Assembly (NCBI GenBank): GCA_949739085.1
Contig: CATIYU010000128.1
Span: 1-11,746, forward strand
From: an uncultured Eubacteriales bacterium
GTDB taxonomy: Bacteria; Bacillota_A; Clostridia; Oscillospirales; Oscillospiraceae
Reading direction: 5' to 3'
DNA length: 11,746 nt
The notes beneath the pieces were generated by a model. The model was not told where the DNA came from. It saw only the letters and a list, made by a program, of their open reading frames with translations, and did not search any database. A program made the translations under genes and the position numbers. Positions 1-6,311 of the stretch are shown piece after piece (position 1 is the stretch's first letter; each line of letters opens with the position of its first letter).

Positions 1-373
1 ATCCCATGGCGTCCAGCAGGCGGTCCGGTGTTTTCAAATCTACCCGCAGATTGCAAAACAGGACGAAACTCCGTGCCCGCCTTTCGTCTCCCCTCCCCAA
101 TGCTTCCCGCTCCTGCTGGGTCAATTGTCCAATATCAATCCTGGACTTTTCGACTTTATACCCGGTTGCAGTCTTAACCAAACAAATATCACAGCATTTG
201 TCCAGAAAACTATGGAGTTCTGGTTGGGTGAAATTGAGTCGCACCGGCCCACACCCGGCATTCCAAAGAGACATGATATACGCATTCACATCCTCAATCG
301 TAAACTGCCTTCCGTCAGGGCTCGTGTTGACAAAACCAGCAACCGCCTGTTCTACTTCTAACGCCACACTCAT
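1..373 (-). CDS. Unknown protein, 3' end outside window
   Basis: An open frame of 124 codons starts at ATG 373-371 and runs off the left edge without a stop, so only the N-terminal part is visible. The start is well supported: AAGGAG lies eight bases upstream. The protein begins MSVALEVEQAVAGFVNTSP and is mostly soluble and mixed-charge. It has several Cys (CCDIC near residue 70) and a segment that reads like a helical DNA-element protein (IDIGQLTQQEREALGRG). I do not recognise the family. It follows the 99-residue membrane-anchored gene by about 50 bases and is probably in the same transcript. That upstream gene ends in TAG, and reading through the TAG would stay in frame with this gene, but the strong ribosome binding site argues for separate initiation. 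Confidence 0.75.
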   Translation of the reverse strand, partial: MSVALEVEQAVAGFVNTSPDGRQFTIEDVNAYIMSLWNAGCGPVRLNFTQPELHSFLDKCCDICLVKTATGYKVEKSRIDIGQLTQQEREALGRGDERRARSFVLFCNLRVDLKTPDRLLDAMG

Positions 374-421
374 ATATCGTTCTCCTTGCTCACCGCTCCA
401 ACAAACCATTTCGTGATTTAA

Positions 422-721
422 CTATTCTTTTGTGCTATCAGCTTCCGCATAATCAGTAATGTCGCAATGCAAGAATTCCCCCAATTCTCCAAGTCCCCTC
501 TCAATATCGTCAAAAAAGGAAGCACAAAACGCGGACTGGTCGTTGACAGTGACGGTCATATCTATAATGGCAACACAAGCCCGAGCATTATCAAGCCCTG
601 TATCCTTGGATGAACCAGGCTTAGGCGGTCTCGAAAACCACCAATCCGCCAATATACCGCCAACGATAACAATAATTGGACACAAAAGAAGCGCCAAAAA
701 ATCATACCACAAGTGTATCAC
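422..721 (-). CDS. Small membrane-anchored protein of unknown function
   Basis: 99 residues. One strong hydrophobic segment (about residues 8-28, LALLLCPIIVIVGGILADWW) is followed by a Pro/Lys linker and a soluble acidic C-terminal part of about 60 residues. This looks like an N-anchored membrane protein with a cytoplasmic tail. The start is uncertain. GTG 721-719 overlaps the stop of the preceding 27-residue ORF as GTGA, which suggests coupled translation. TTG at 712 with AGGGTGA upstream is an alternative. The stop is TAG. No recognised domain. Confidence 0.6.
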   Translation of the reverse strand: MIHLWYDFLALLLCPIIVIVGGILADWWFSRPPKPGSSKDTGLDNARACVAIIDMTVTVNDQSAFCASFFDDIERGLGELGEFLHCDITDYAEADSTKE

Positions 722-801
722 CCTAACTTTCTAAGACCGATAACCATGATAATACACGCAATACTCATGGCAAAGTAAATCATAGGTATTGCGTCTTTCA
801 T
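718..801 (-). CDS. 27-residue membrane micro-protein
   Basis: ATG 801-799 follows AGAGGTGA with good spacing. The frame encodes a peptide that is almost all hydrophobic (YFAMSIACIIMVIGL) with a basic end (RKLG), a single membrane-spanning design with positive charges at the C-terminus. Its ATG overlaps the stop of the upstream ORF by one base (TAATG) and its TGA overlaps the GTG of the downstream gene (GTGA). This coupling on both sides makes a real gene likely despite the length. Function unknown; such peptides are common in phage and ICE operons. Confidence 0.5.
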   Translation of the reverse strand: MKDAIPMIYFAMSIACIIMVIGLRKLG

Positions 802-920
802 TATTCTTCACCTCTCTTCGCACGGTAGCGGGCTCCAATCTTTTCTACTTTGTGAGGCAGACAATCATACATTTTTGCATACTCCATAGCCTCCGATTTC
901 TTTTTTTGAAAAGCTCCCAC
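801..920 (-). CDS. Small basic ORF (39 residues, or 28 from the inner ATG)
   Basis: The frame ends at TAA 803-801, overlapping the next ATG. It reads from GTG 920 (VGAFQKKKSEAMEYAK...) or from ATG 887-885 (MEYAKMYDCLPHKVEKIGAR...). GGAGG sits only two bases before the ATG, which is too close, and GTG has no clear site, so the start is undecided. The product is short, soluble and Lys/Arg-rich at both ends. The tight overlap with the next ORF is the main support. Confidence 0.4.
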   Translation of the reverse strand: MGAFQKKKSEAMEYAKMYDCLPHKVEKIGARYRAKRGEE

Positions 921-992
921 TTACAGGAATATATAAAACCCGTACACACCAGGTAATAGGATAAAAGCTATATGTGTGAGTATAGAACTCAT
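921..992 (-). CDS. Possible 23-residue hydrophobic peptide
   Basis: ATG 992-990 has GAAAGG eight bases upstream and encodes MSSILTHIAFILLPGVYGFY plus three residues, hydrophobic throughout. It ends in TAA immediately before the possible GTG start of the next small ORF and starts about 30 bases after the methylase stop. It fits the chain of micro-ORFs here but is too short for certainty. Confidence 0.3.
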   Translation of the reverse strand: MSSILTHIAFILLPGVYGFYIFL

Positions 993-1021
993 AAAACCAG
1001 CCTTTCATTCCGACATTCAGT

Positions 1022-1759
1022 CTATTGGGTGTACTTTATCTTGTCCAAGACTAATCTGTATTGCCAAATTTCTGTATACATCATAGGCGTGTACCAGATT
1101 TCCTGTCCGTCTTGTTTGACTGGGAGCAGAACACTTGGCCCAATAGTTGGGTTTAATAATGAATCTCCAACCACAACATACCCCGCGCACCCCAACAAGC
1201 TGAGTTGAACAAAGCACATCAATGCCGCAGTTCTGTCGATGTCTTGAGCCACAAACAGTACAGATTGCTGGTAGTTCACTTTCTGCCGTACACACTCTTG
1301 TGCGAAGGCAATCAGTAATGCCCCCGCCCCACAGGCAGGGTCATTTACAGAAATCCAAGGCTTATCCTCCAACTGGGCTGTCAAATCCCCTGCTGTTATT
1401 GCTGACATAGCCTTGCAAATGCTATATGGGGTAAAAAATTGACCTTTCCATGTGTTGGAAAGGTCAAATCTCATAAATAAATCCCCTAAAAAATCTTGGT
1501 ATGGGTTTTGTTCCAACGCATCTACGATAAGAGCGAACATTCTTGGAAAGCACTCGATGTCCTCTTTCCTATAGCGTTTGATGGTGTCTGCGTATTCTCG
1601 TTCTCTTTCATCTCTATCGGAAACACACAGGCTACAAGCTGATAGCCGGATAAAATCAGACCATATTTCCCACTTTCCATACCGTTCAGACAGGTATCGA
1701 AAATCGTTGTATATTTCTTTTTGCTGCGGTGTATCAAGCCGGATATTTGATCTACTCAC
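1022..1759 (-). CDS. Orphan N-6 adenine DNA methyltransferase-like protein
   Basis: 245 residues from GTG 1759-1757, which has AAGGAGG eight bases upstream. The protein carries the Type I/IIG-like N-6 methylase signature: GQFFTP at about residue 106, then the SAM-binding motif I NDPACGAGALL at about 140, then FVAQDIDRTAALMCFVQLSL. The catalytic (N/D)PP(Y/F) motif is not visible; the position is occupied by SLLNPTIGPS. The protein ends about 40 residues later at TAG. Short N-6 methylase-like proteins of this kind are common in Bacillota prophages and conjugative elements, usually without a restriction subunit, and none is visible here. Either this subfamily uses a diverged catalytic motif, or it binds SAM without methylating. 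The gene contains a perfect 12-bp inverted repeat at 1439-1467. Confidence 0.85.
   Translation of the reverse strand: MSRSNIRLDTPQQKEIYNDFRYLSERYGKWEIWSDFIRLSACSLCVSDRDEREREYADTIKRYRKEDIECFPRMFALIVDALEQNPYQDFLGDLFMRFDLSNTWKGQFFTPYSICKAMSAITAGDLTAQLEDKPWISVNDPACGAGALLIAFAQECVRQKVNYQQSVLFVAQDIDRTAALMCFVQLSLLGCAGYVVVGDSLLNPTIGPSVLLPVKQDGQEIWYTPMMYTEIWQYRLVLDKIKYTQ
1439..1467. repeat. Perfect 12-bp inverted repeat inside the methylase gene
   Basis: TTGACCTTTCCA (1439-1450), loop TGTGT, then TGGAAAGGTCAA (1456-1467). It lies within coding sequence, just upstream of the codons for GQFFTP. Read on the minus strand, the right side is followed by a T run (TTTTTTAC), which resembles an intrinsic terminator for the methylase transcript. 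Confidence 0.75.
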
Positions 1760-1813
1760 TGGCCCGTCCTCCTTATATTATGTATCACAGCAAAAGGAAA
1801 CATTGACTGCCTT

Positions 1814-2032
1814 TTACATATCCATTTTCATTTCCACAAAGCAGATAATAACCGACAGGACTGAGAATATGATTGCGCATGGGATAAGCATTAGCAGCTT
1901 CGCTGCACCTCCGCATATCGCAGAAATCAGGATGGCAAAGAACCAGATAACACACCCAACCTCACCGACCACAACTACAACAGCGACCAGGATAATTGCT
2001 ATCAAGCCCTGGGTGTAAAAATGTCGCATCAT
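1814..2032 (-). CDS. Small multi-pass membrane protein
   Basis: 72 residues from ATG 2032-2030 (a second ATG follows at once). Hydrophobic stretches cover most of the chain: LIAIILVAVVVVVGEVG, then CVIWFFAILISAICGG, then LLMLIPCAIIFSVLSVIICF. Two or three membrane helices are expected, with a short charged C-terminus (EMKMDM). AGAGGC upstream is a modest ribosome binding site. It overlaps the end of the upstream 73-residue ORF by about 70 bases in another frame, which is unusually long and suggests that one of the two ends is not as originally encoded. No family recognised. Confidence 0.6.
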   Translation of the reverse strand: MMRHFYTQGLIAIILVAVVVVVGEVGCVIWFFAILISAICGGAAKLLMLIPCAIIFSVLSVIICFVEMKMDM

Positions 2033-2183
2033 TGTGGCCTCTCTCCAGCCACCGTTCTGCTTCAGGAAGAAGCTCATATCCAATATCAATAAGGAACTGA
2101 ACAGCTTCTTCCCGTTGGCATACATTTTTACATCGAATTACGCCGCCCTTGTTTATGCAGCGTTTGACTTCATCAACAGTCAT
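1962..2183 (-). CDS. Small unknown phage-type protein
   Basis: 73 residues from ATG 2183-2181, chosen over ATG 2213 because GAGAGGTG lies at proper spacing before it. The sequence MTVDEVKRCINKGGVIRCKN followed by EEAVQFLIDIGYELLPEAE looks like a compact helical accessory protein. I cannot assign a function. The start overlaps the end of the GP88-like gene region closely, consistent with one operon. The last residues (SNYPGRCCSCGR) lie inside the next gene and may not be conserved. Confidence 0.55.
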   Translation of the reverse strand: MTVDEVKRCINKGGVIRCKNVCQREEAVQFLIDIGYELLPEAERWLERGHNDATFLHPGLDSNYPGRCCSCGR

Positions 2184-2202
2184 AATGTCACCTCTCATTC
2201 TC

Positions 2203-2802
2203 TCAGTGTTCATTAAAAACTACTTGCTCGCCAGGGCGGAGAGTCCAACACCCGTCGTCAGCGATTGCACATTTTGTGCAGTTGCCGTTACACAACTTGG
2301 CATCTGGCCTCGCTGTCGTCTCCCCGTAACGAAATTTAACATGGGCTTCCGGCAGATTGTATGGGTTAGGCATCTCCACCCCAGGCCACGCACTGAAAAT
2401 GATATGTAAATTTTTCGGGATACCCATGCCGCAAATGAGCAGCGAGTTGACAAACTCATATCGCTTGGTAAAGCACAGAATCTCACAGTGCTGATTCCGC
2501 TTTGCTACCTCAACCATCCGGCAGAGGTAGGTTGTATTGGGGATATCGCCAGAAACATGAAAACGGAAGAATCGAGACAGCATGATAGCTGCTTCGACCT
2601 CCCGCCAATAGACATCCGGGCTTTCTTCCAGGATGTGCAGATTTGTTTTGTATGCAACTTCCACACTGGGACGGCGCCGTCCGATTCTTCGGGCGTAGCA
2701 TTTCTTGATACAATCACATTCCCTGCAGGTCAAACCCGCCGGAAGCGACACGCTTTTGATGCTCCCCAGTTTCTCATTTCCCTTACTGATACTTACATTC
2801 AA
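2203..2802 (-). CDS. GP88-like Cys-rich phage protein
   Basis: 199 residues. The N-terminus NVSISKGNEKLGSIKSVSLP followed by a Cys cluster (TCRECDCIKKCYARR) matches the GP88 family found in phages and gut mobile elements, in which SLPAG, clustered Cys and CYA are conserved. A second Cys group sits near the C-terminus (CNGNCTKC, GC). Metal or iron-sulfur binding is suggested by the Cys pattern only. The family's biochemical role is not known to me. The start is TTG 2802-2800, six bases after AAGGAGG, and homologous-looking sequence begins exactly there. The frame stays open upstream to 2895, but that part overlaps an inverted repeat arm and is probably not translated. Ends with TGA. Confidence 0.8.
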   Translation of the reverse strand: MNVSISKGNEKLGSIKSVSLPAGLTCRECDCIKKCYARRIGRRRPSVEVAYKTNLHILEESPDVYWREVEAAIMLSRFFRFHVSGDIPNTTYLCRMVEVAKRNQHCEILCFTKRYEFVNSLLICGMGIPKNLHIIFSAWPGVEMPNPYNLPEAHVKFRYGETTARPDAKLCNGNCTKCAIADDGCWTLRPGEQVVFNEH

Positions 2803-2819
2803 AGAATACCTCCTTCCGT

Positions 2820-2846
2820 GTTCGGACCTCTGCTTCAAACAGAAAG
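2820..2846 (-). repeat. Inverted repeat arm A
   Basis: On the minus strand this reads CTTTCTGTTTGAAGCAGA followed by GGTCCGAAC. It matches the plus strand at 3253-3279 with an identical first 18 bases and two mismatches in the rest. It lies just upstream of the GP88-like ribosome binding site. Confidence 0.75.
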
Positions 2847-3002
2847 TTGCTTTGACACGATTGGCTGGTAATGCCCATCGGGGCTTTGCAGTCAAAAATT
2901 ACAAACTCTTAGTCGGATTTCAAGTCCAATCAGAGTAGAATTGCCTGTGAAGGCGTAGAGCGAGGAGATGGTAGCGGTTAGTGCCGAACTGGATAACGCT
3001 CC

Positions 3003-3049
3003 TCGCAAAATGATGAATCGTTTGGTGATTTCGTGCCTTTCGCAAAATG
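3003..3049. repeat. Pair of direct repeats TCGCAAAATG
   Basis: TCGCAAAATG occurs at 3003-3012 and again at 3040-3049, 37 bases apart, in the non-coding spacer. Two copies are not enough to call an iteron array. They could be a protein-binding pair. Confidence 0.35.
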
Positions 3050-3099
3050 TAATAGTGGCTCACGTCTCACGAAGCGTGTTACGGTCTTCCCAATTTGGA

Positions 3100-3119
3100 T
3101 GTAAACAAACCTGTTTACA
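3100..3119. promoter_or_regulatory. Perfect 20-bp palindrome, operator-like
   Basis: TGTAAACAAACCTGTTTACA has 8-bp arms around AACC and is a typical size and symmetry for a dimeric repressor site. The right arm contains TTTACA, which could serve as a -35 element for a plus-strand promoter with TATAAG 15 bases on, but that spacing is short. The minus strand also has TTTACA from the left arm. No regulator is encoded in the window. Confidence 0.5.
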
Positions 3120-3252
3120 CTTTTGTTTATGTCATATAAGCTCGAACAGCGAATAGAGATGTCGATGAATGATTTTATCGACCATGATAGACCGGCATCG
3201 TTGTCGGTGGCAGATACGTTTGCCAGACGCCAACCAAAAGTAGTCGCTACGC

Positions 3253-3279
3253 CTTTCTGTTTGAAGCAGAAGGCCGAAC
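3253..3279 (+). repeat. Inverted repeat arm B
   Basis: CTTTCTGTTTGAAGCAGA followed by AGGCCGAAC, the plus-strand counterpart of the arm at 2820-2846. The two arms flank about 405 bases of the non-coding spacer. Confidence 0.75.
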
Positions 3280-3293
3280 CGTCAGCCTTCTGC
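3266..3293 (-). terminator. 9-bp hairpin after the 59-residue gene
   Basis: GCAGAAGGC (3266-3274), ten-base loop, GCCTTCTGC (3285-3293). It sits a few bases beyond the stop codon at 3301-3303 of the upstream minus-strand gene, the right place for a terminator. No clear U tract follows on the minus strand (TTCAAACAG), so termination efficiency is uncertain. The right end of the repeat arm at 3253-3279 is part of this stem. Confidence 0.45.
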
Positions 3294-3300
3294 GCCGAGG

Positions 3301-3480
3301 TTAGGCTCCCAGGAGCGCCTGGAAATTGGCGATGACTCGGTCGTTCTTCTCACGAGCCGCAGTCAGACCATCCTTGGTCTCCGCCAGCTCCCGCTGATAG
3401 TCGTCGATTTCTTGGATGGTGTCAGTGATGAGCGAGACCGCCTTATCGAACTGTGCGTTGAAGGAATCCAGCCACGACAT
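3301..3480 (-). CDS. Small coiled-coil protein of unknown function
   Basis: 59 residues from ATG 3480-3478 (66 if the ATG at 3501 is used). The chain MSWLDSFNAQFDKAVSLITD continues with charged heptad-like sequence (IQEIDDYQRELAETKDGLTAAREKNDRVIANF), suggesting a helical or coiled-coil protein. Neither start has a good ribosome binding site, and the first residues overlap the end of the damaged upstream gene, so the original 5' end may have been lost with that gene's 3' end. Ends with TAA and is followed by a hairpin. Confidence 0.55.
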   Translation of the reverse strand: MSWLDSFNAQFDKAVSLITDTIQEIDDYQRELAETKDGLTAAREKNDRVIANFQALLGA

Positions 3481-3921
3481 CTTCAAAGGTATCGTTGACA
3501 TTGAAGGGAGGGGTATACTCCACCTGGGTGTTAATCATGGCGGAGTCAGTGGAGGCCGATGTCTCGTCGGCCTTGGAAATGAGGGCACGCAACGTATCCT
3601 TAGCCTTGGCTCGGTCAAAGGCTTCGGTTGTCACGACCTCAACGTCATAGTAGTAGGTCGTCTGGTTACCCTTGGCATTGAACTTGTAGTCCGAGCCCTT
3701 TTCGACGCGCTTTGATGCCTTAGTACACAACATACCGCATTGGCCGGGAACTCACCGACATCAACGGCTTCTTCCATGTCGGAGACCTCGTTGCTCACCT
3801 GATTGCGAAGATGCGTCTTGGTGGTGGTCAGACAATGCGATGTGGTGGTGAGGCTCGTACCAGCCTCAATAATCATGCCGTTGAGGAAATTTTGGTAGCG
3901 AAACGATTCCTTCAGATTCAT
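3443..3921 (-). pseudogene. Conserved hypothetical gene broken by frameshift, probable internal deletion
   Basis: Starts at ATG 3921-3919 with AAGGAGG seven bases upstream: MNLKESFRYQNFLNGMIIEA and on to VDVGEFPANA at about 3737. There the frame is lost, and the protein-like sequence resumes in another frame as ASKRVEKGSDYKFNAKGNQT, then YYYDVEVVTTEAFDRAKAKD, then INTQVEYTPPFNVNDTFEDVV. Both halves look like parts of one conserved protein that I remember from gut Bacillota mobile elements as longer in the middle. A deletion plus frameshift at about 3735 is therefore my inference. Charged helical content; function unknown. The reading near 3485 may shift again, into the 59-residue ORF. Confidence 0.6.
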
Positions 3922-3952
3922 GGCTGTCCTCCTTGTAGTAGTGAGTGATGAA

Positions 3953-4243
3953 TTACACGGTTGCGGCTTGCAGCCGTGCCGCGTGTTCTGCGTCGAGAGC
4001 ACCCATGAGGCGCTCCGTATCGACACTGGTCAGGATGCCGCACCACGCCGAGCGGAAGAAGTGTTGCAAACTCAACAGGAGCGGCTGGTCGTTCTTTTCC
4101 AAAGCTGTGCGGTAGTCGTCTGCCGCCACACAGACAATGGCGTTTGCGAGATTTTGGTATGGGTCTCCGTCGTCATTGCGCAGCCTCGCAAGACTGAACG
4201 ACGGTGCCTGCATCTCATCCCGCAGCATGATGTCTCTTTTCAT
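3953..4243 (-). CDS. Unknown 96-residue protein
   Basis: Starts at ATG 4243-4241, with AAGGA upstream inside the end of the RNA ligase gene. A longer upstream extension of this frame only shadows the ligase. The protein begins MKRDIMLRDEMQAPSFSLAR and carries a helical stretch (ANAIVCVAADDYRTALEKND, then LLLSLQHFFRSAWCGILTS). No recognised motif. It lies between the RNA ligase (five-base gap) and the broken 3921 gene, in the same operon. Ends with TAA. Confidence 0.7.
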   Translation of the reverse strand: MKRDIMLRDEMQAPSFSLARLRNDDGDPYQNLANAIVCVAADDYRTALEKNDQPLLLSLQHFFRSAWCGILTSVDTERLMGALDAEHAARLQAATV

Positions 4244-4247
4244 GTTC

Positions 4248-5330
4248 TCAGTCCTTTTCTGCGAGCAGGAAATCCGGGTTGATGACCTTGAAGCTGATAT
4301 TGTTCTGGATATTCCGCATGACAACACCTTCACGCTTCTGCTCTTTGCGAACCACTGACTTGCCCTTGGAATACTCCACCAGCTCTGCGATGGTCTCCGG
4401 CAAAATCTTACCCTCCTCCACAATGGGAACCGACTTGATTCCAAACGGGGCGAGAATCTCCTTGATTTCCGCCGTTGTGCATTTATGGTCGGGGTAAATC
4501 AGGTTAAAAGCAAAAAGGTCATACCCGCTGATGTGGTATTTGTTCCCCTGGATACCGTCGCCACAAATCTCGCCTTGTAAAACGATTGTTTGGTATTCAC
4601 CGATGAGCTTTTTCAGCACATTTTCGATGTCATACTTACGGGCAATCGTCCAGTAAGAGCTGTTATCTGGCGTTCCCAGCCGGATATTCCGGTTACAAAC
4701 GCCAAACTCATACTTGCGGCGGGAGATTTTCTGGAGAAAATAGGTGACGGACTGACCGTCAACTTTTTCGGTGACGGAGAACGGCGTCCCTTTCTTTCGC
4801 TCGATGTCAAACAGCGTGGTAAGATTCTGGATACGGGTCTCATCCGTCTTGACAATCCAATCCGGGAATCCACCCCTACGCTTCGGATTTATAAATAGCT
4901 TGCGAGACCACTTGAACTGCACCAGGAACTTCATGATGGGATTTGCGGGTGTTTTTGGCTGCTTTGTTAGCAAAAGAGCCTCTTGCTGAGCCTATGGGTC
5001 GTACTTGGTGACGCCGAGAATCTTTGTCACGTCGTCACCGAGTTTGTAGTTACCGGCAGGCAGGATGTCCAGCGGCAGAACCAGCCCCTGGCTGACCTGG
5101 CCACGCAGCTTGATAGTGCAAACTCTGAACTTGCGGTCACGCAGGAACTCAAACTCGGGGCGATCCGGCATAACAGAGTCTACCTCAACGTAGACAATAT
5201 GCTGGCCGGCCTCGAACTCACCCTTCTTGACCACGCACTCCCACCCATCGACCTGGGCAACCTCAATACGGTCAGCACCTTGGATGGGGCGGGTTGATGC
5301 AATCGTTCGGATAGTTGCTAACTGACGCAT
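4248..5330 (-). CDS. RNA ligase, DRB0094/Rnl-type, with in-frame TAG
   Basis: A single frame of 360 codons from ATG 5330 (AAGGAGG, seven bases upstream) to TGA 4250-4248, interrupted only by TAG at 4994-4992 (codon 113). Residues 1-112 form the N-terminal OB-like domain of the DRB0094 family (IQGADRIEVAQVDGWECVVK, then KLRGQVSQGLVLPLDILPAG). After TAG the frame continues AQQEALLLTKQPKTPANP into the nucleotidyltransferase domain: motif I EKVDGQS (lysine adenylation site), motif III-like LQGEICGDGIQGNKYHISGY, motif IV EGVVMRN and motif V SFKVIN. Total length fits the family (about 340 residues). The enzyme would seal RNA nicks, for example in tRNAs cut by host nucleases. The amber codon is either a CAG-to-TAG nonsense mutation, a suppressed codon or an error; a second start after it would lack the OB domain. 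Confidence 0.85.
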
Positions 5331-5373
5331 CAGTGCTCCTCCTTACAAAACAATCGTTATAGATACTCTGAGA

Positions 5374-5420
5374 AAGCAGCCAAACCACCATGATGGAAAC
5401 TGCATGGTGGCTGGCTGCTT
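5374..5420 (-). terminator. Long hairpin between SPFH and RNA ligase genes
   Basis: AAGCAGCCAAACCACCATG (5374-5392), ten-base loop, CATGGTGGCTGGCTGCTT (5403-5420). The arms pair over about 17 positions with one small internal mismatch. It sits after the SPFH stop (5477) and before the RNA ligase start (5330), and on the minus strand is followed by TTTCTC. A terminator, attenuator or RNA-processing site is plausible. Confidence 0.55.
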
Positions 5421-5476
5421 GAGTTTTGTGGCGGCCAAGCGACTCGGGGCAGAAGTTTATGGCCGCCGTTCATCCT

Positions 5477-6265
5477 TTAGCCAAGGTCGGGCGTAAGCAT
5501 TACACCAGAGCCATCTCCAGTAATAATCTGGGGCAGCTTGCCGTCCCACTTCTCCAGATACTGCTGGGCAACCCATGTGTCAGGCATATTCTCCAAAGCC
5601 TGACGGGTAATTTCCAGAGCCCTGGCTTCACCCTCAGCGGTGGCAATAGCGGCCTCGGCGTTGATTGCGGCAACCTCACGCGCCTGTTCAGCACGAGTGA
5701 CGGCCTCTTTCTTCTCATTCTCGGCCCGCAAAGCGTTCTGCTCGGCCTGCATCTTAGCCTCAACCGCAGCCTCGAAAGCATCGGAGAAATCAATGTCTTT
5801 CACAACCACATTTGTGAAATGGACAGGAAAGGTATCTTCCAGCAGCTTGACCTCCTCGTCTACCTGGGCAGACAGGGTAGAACGGGCCTCCAGCAAAGGC
5901 ATAGCGCTGTAACGAGCGAACACAATCTTTGCGCGTTCCTCAACAGAGGCATTCAGCTTAGTTTCCAAAATCTCATAAGACCCAAACTGTTTAACCACGT
6001 CCATAGCGCTGGCGGGCAACATTTCATACTGATACTCGATAGACGCTGTAACAGGCTGAGCGTCCTTGGTGTAGCTGGCAAACGAGGACTCGCGGACGTG
6101 TACACGCAAATCCATAATTTCAACAGTATCGGAAATAGGATTCACAAAATTTAGTCCGCCGGAGATGGTGTGGTCAACACGACCGAAAGTCTTGATGACG
6201 CCAACTTCTGTCTGGTCAATAATCTTGATACCACCAATCAGCATTGCGATGGTAAAGATAGCCAC
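5477..6265 (-). CDS. SPFH/prohibitin-like membrane protein
   Basis: 262 residues from GTG 6265. A hydrophobic N-terminus (IFTIAMLIGGIKII) precedes the SPFH core: DQTEVGVIKTFGRVDHTISG, then NFVNPISDTVEIMDLRVHV, and an Ala/Glu-rich coiled coil (about 165-225, EAKMQAEQNALRAENEKKEA). The C-terminus is typical of prohibitin-like proteins (WDGKLPQIITG). SPFH proteins form membrane-associated rings or scaffolds; phage copies occur but their role is not settled. A better start by position and ribosome binding site is ATG 6305-6303 (AAGGAG nine bases upstream, six bases after the preceding gene). It encodes MIVLLVILTIWR, a good membrane segment, but it is one frame off and would need a +1 shift near 6270. 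So the real N-terminus may be longer and the gene may carry an indel. Confidence 0.85.
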   Translation of the reverse strand: MAIFTIAMLIGGIKIIDQTEVGVIKTFGRVDHTISGGLNFVNPISDTVEIMDLRVHVRESSFASYTKDAQPVTASIEYQYEMLPASAMDVVKQFGSYEILETKLNASVEERAKIVFARYSAMPLLEARSTLSAQVDEEVKLLEDTFPVHFTNVVVKDIDFSDAFEAAVEAKMQAEQNALRAENEKKEAVTRAEQAREVAAINAEAAIATAEGEARALEITRQALENMPDTWVAQQYLEKWDGKLPQIITGDGSGVMLTPDLG

Positions 6266-6311
6266 ACATCCGCCAAATTGTGAGAATCACAAGAAGAACT
6301 ATCATTTCCCT

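Larger units (their letters stand above)
2803..3300. other. Non-coding spacer with regulatory-looking structure
   Basis: About 500 bases with no convincing gene on either strand, between minus-strand genes. It holds one arm of an inverted repeat next to the GP88-like start, a GCGAGGAG...CTCCTCGC stem (2960-2967 with 2999-3006), two direct copies of TCGCAAAATG (3003 and 3040), a 20-bp palindrome at 3100, a small GTCGAT...ATCGAC stem (3161-3182) and a 9-bp hairpin at 3266-3293. It most likely separates two transcription units and carries the promoter for the left operon, but I could not pick out a strong sigma-70 promoter. Confidence 0.5.

Noticed and set aside
6..416. Plus-strand ORF of 136 residues at the left edge
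   Set aside because: It is low-complexity Ser/Arg-rich and shadows the minus-strand gene, which has a good ribosome binding site and runs off the edge.
2960..3006. GCGAGGAG...CTCCTCGC stem considered as a tRNA or other structured RNA gene
   Set aside because: No anticodon arm, T-loop sequence or CCA-like acceptor could be fitted, and it matches no RNA family I know.
3123..3335. Plus-strand ORF through the spacer (contains FCLKQKAEPSAFCA)
   Set aside because: No ribosome binding site, no recognisable domain, and the motif comes from the repeat and hairpin rather than a protein family.
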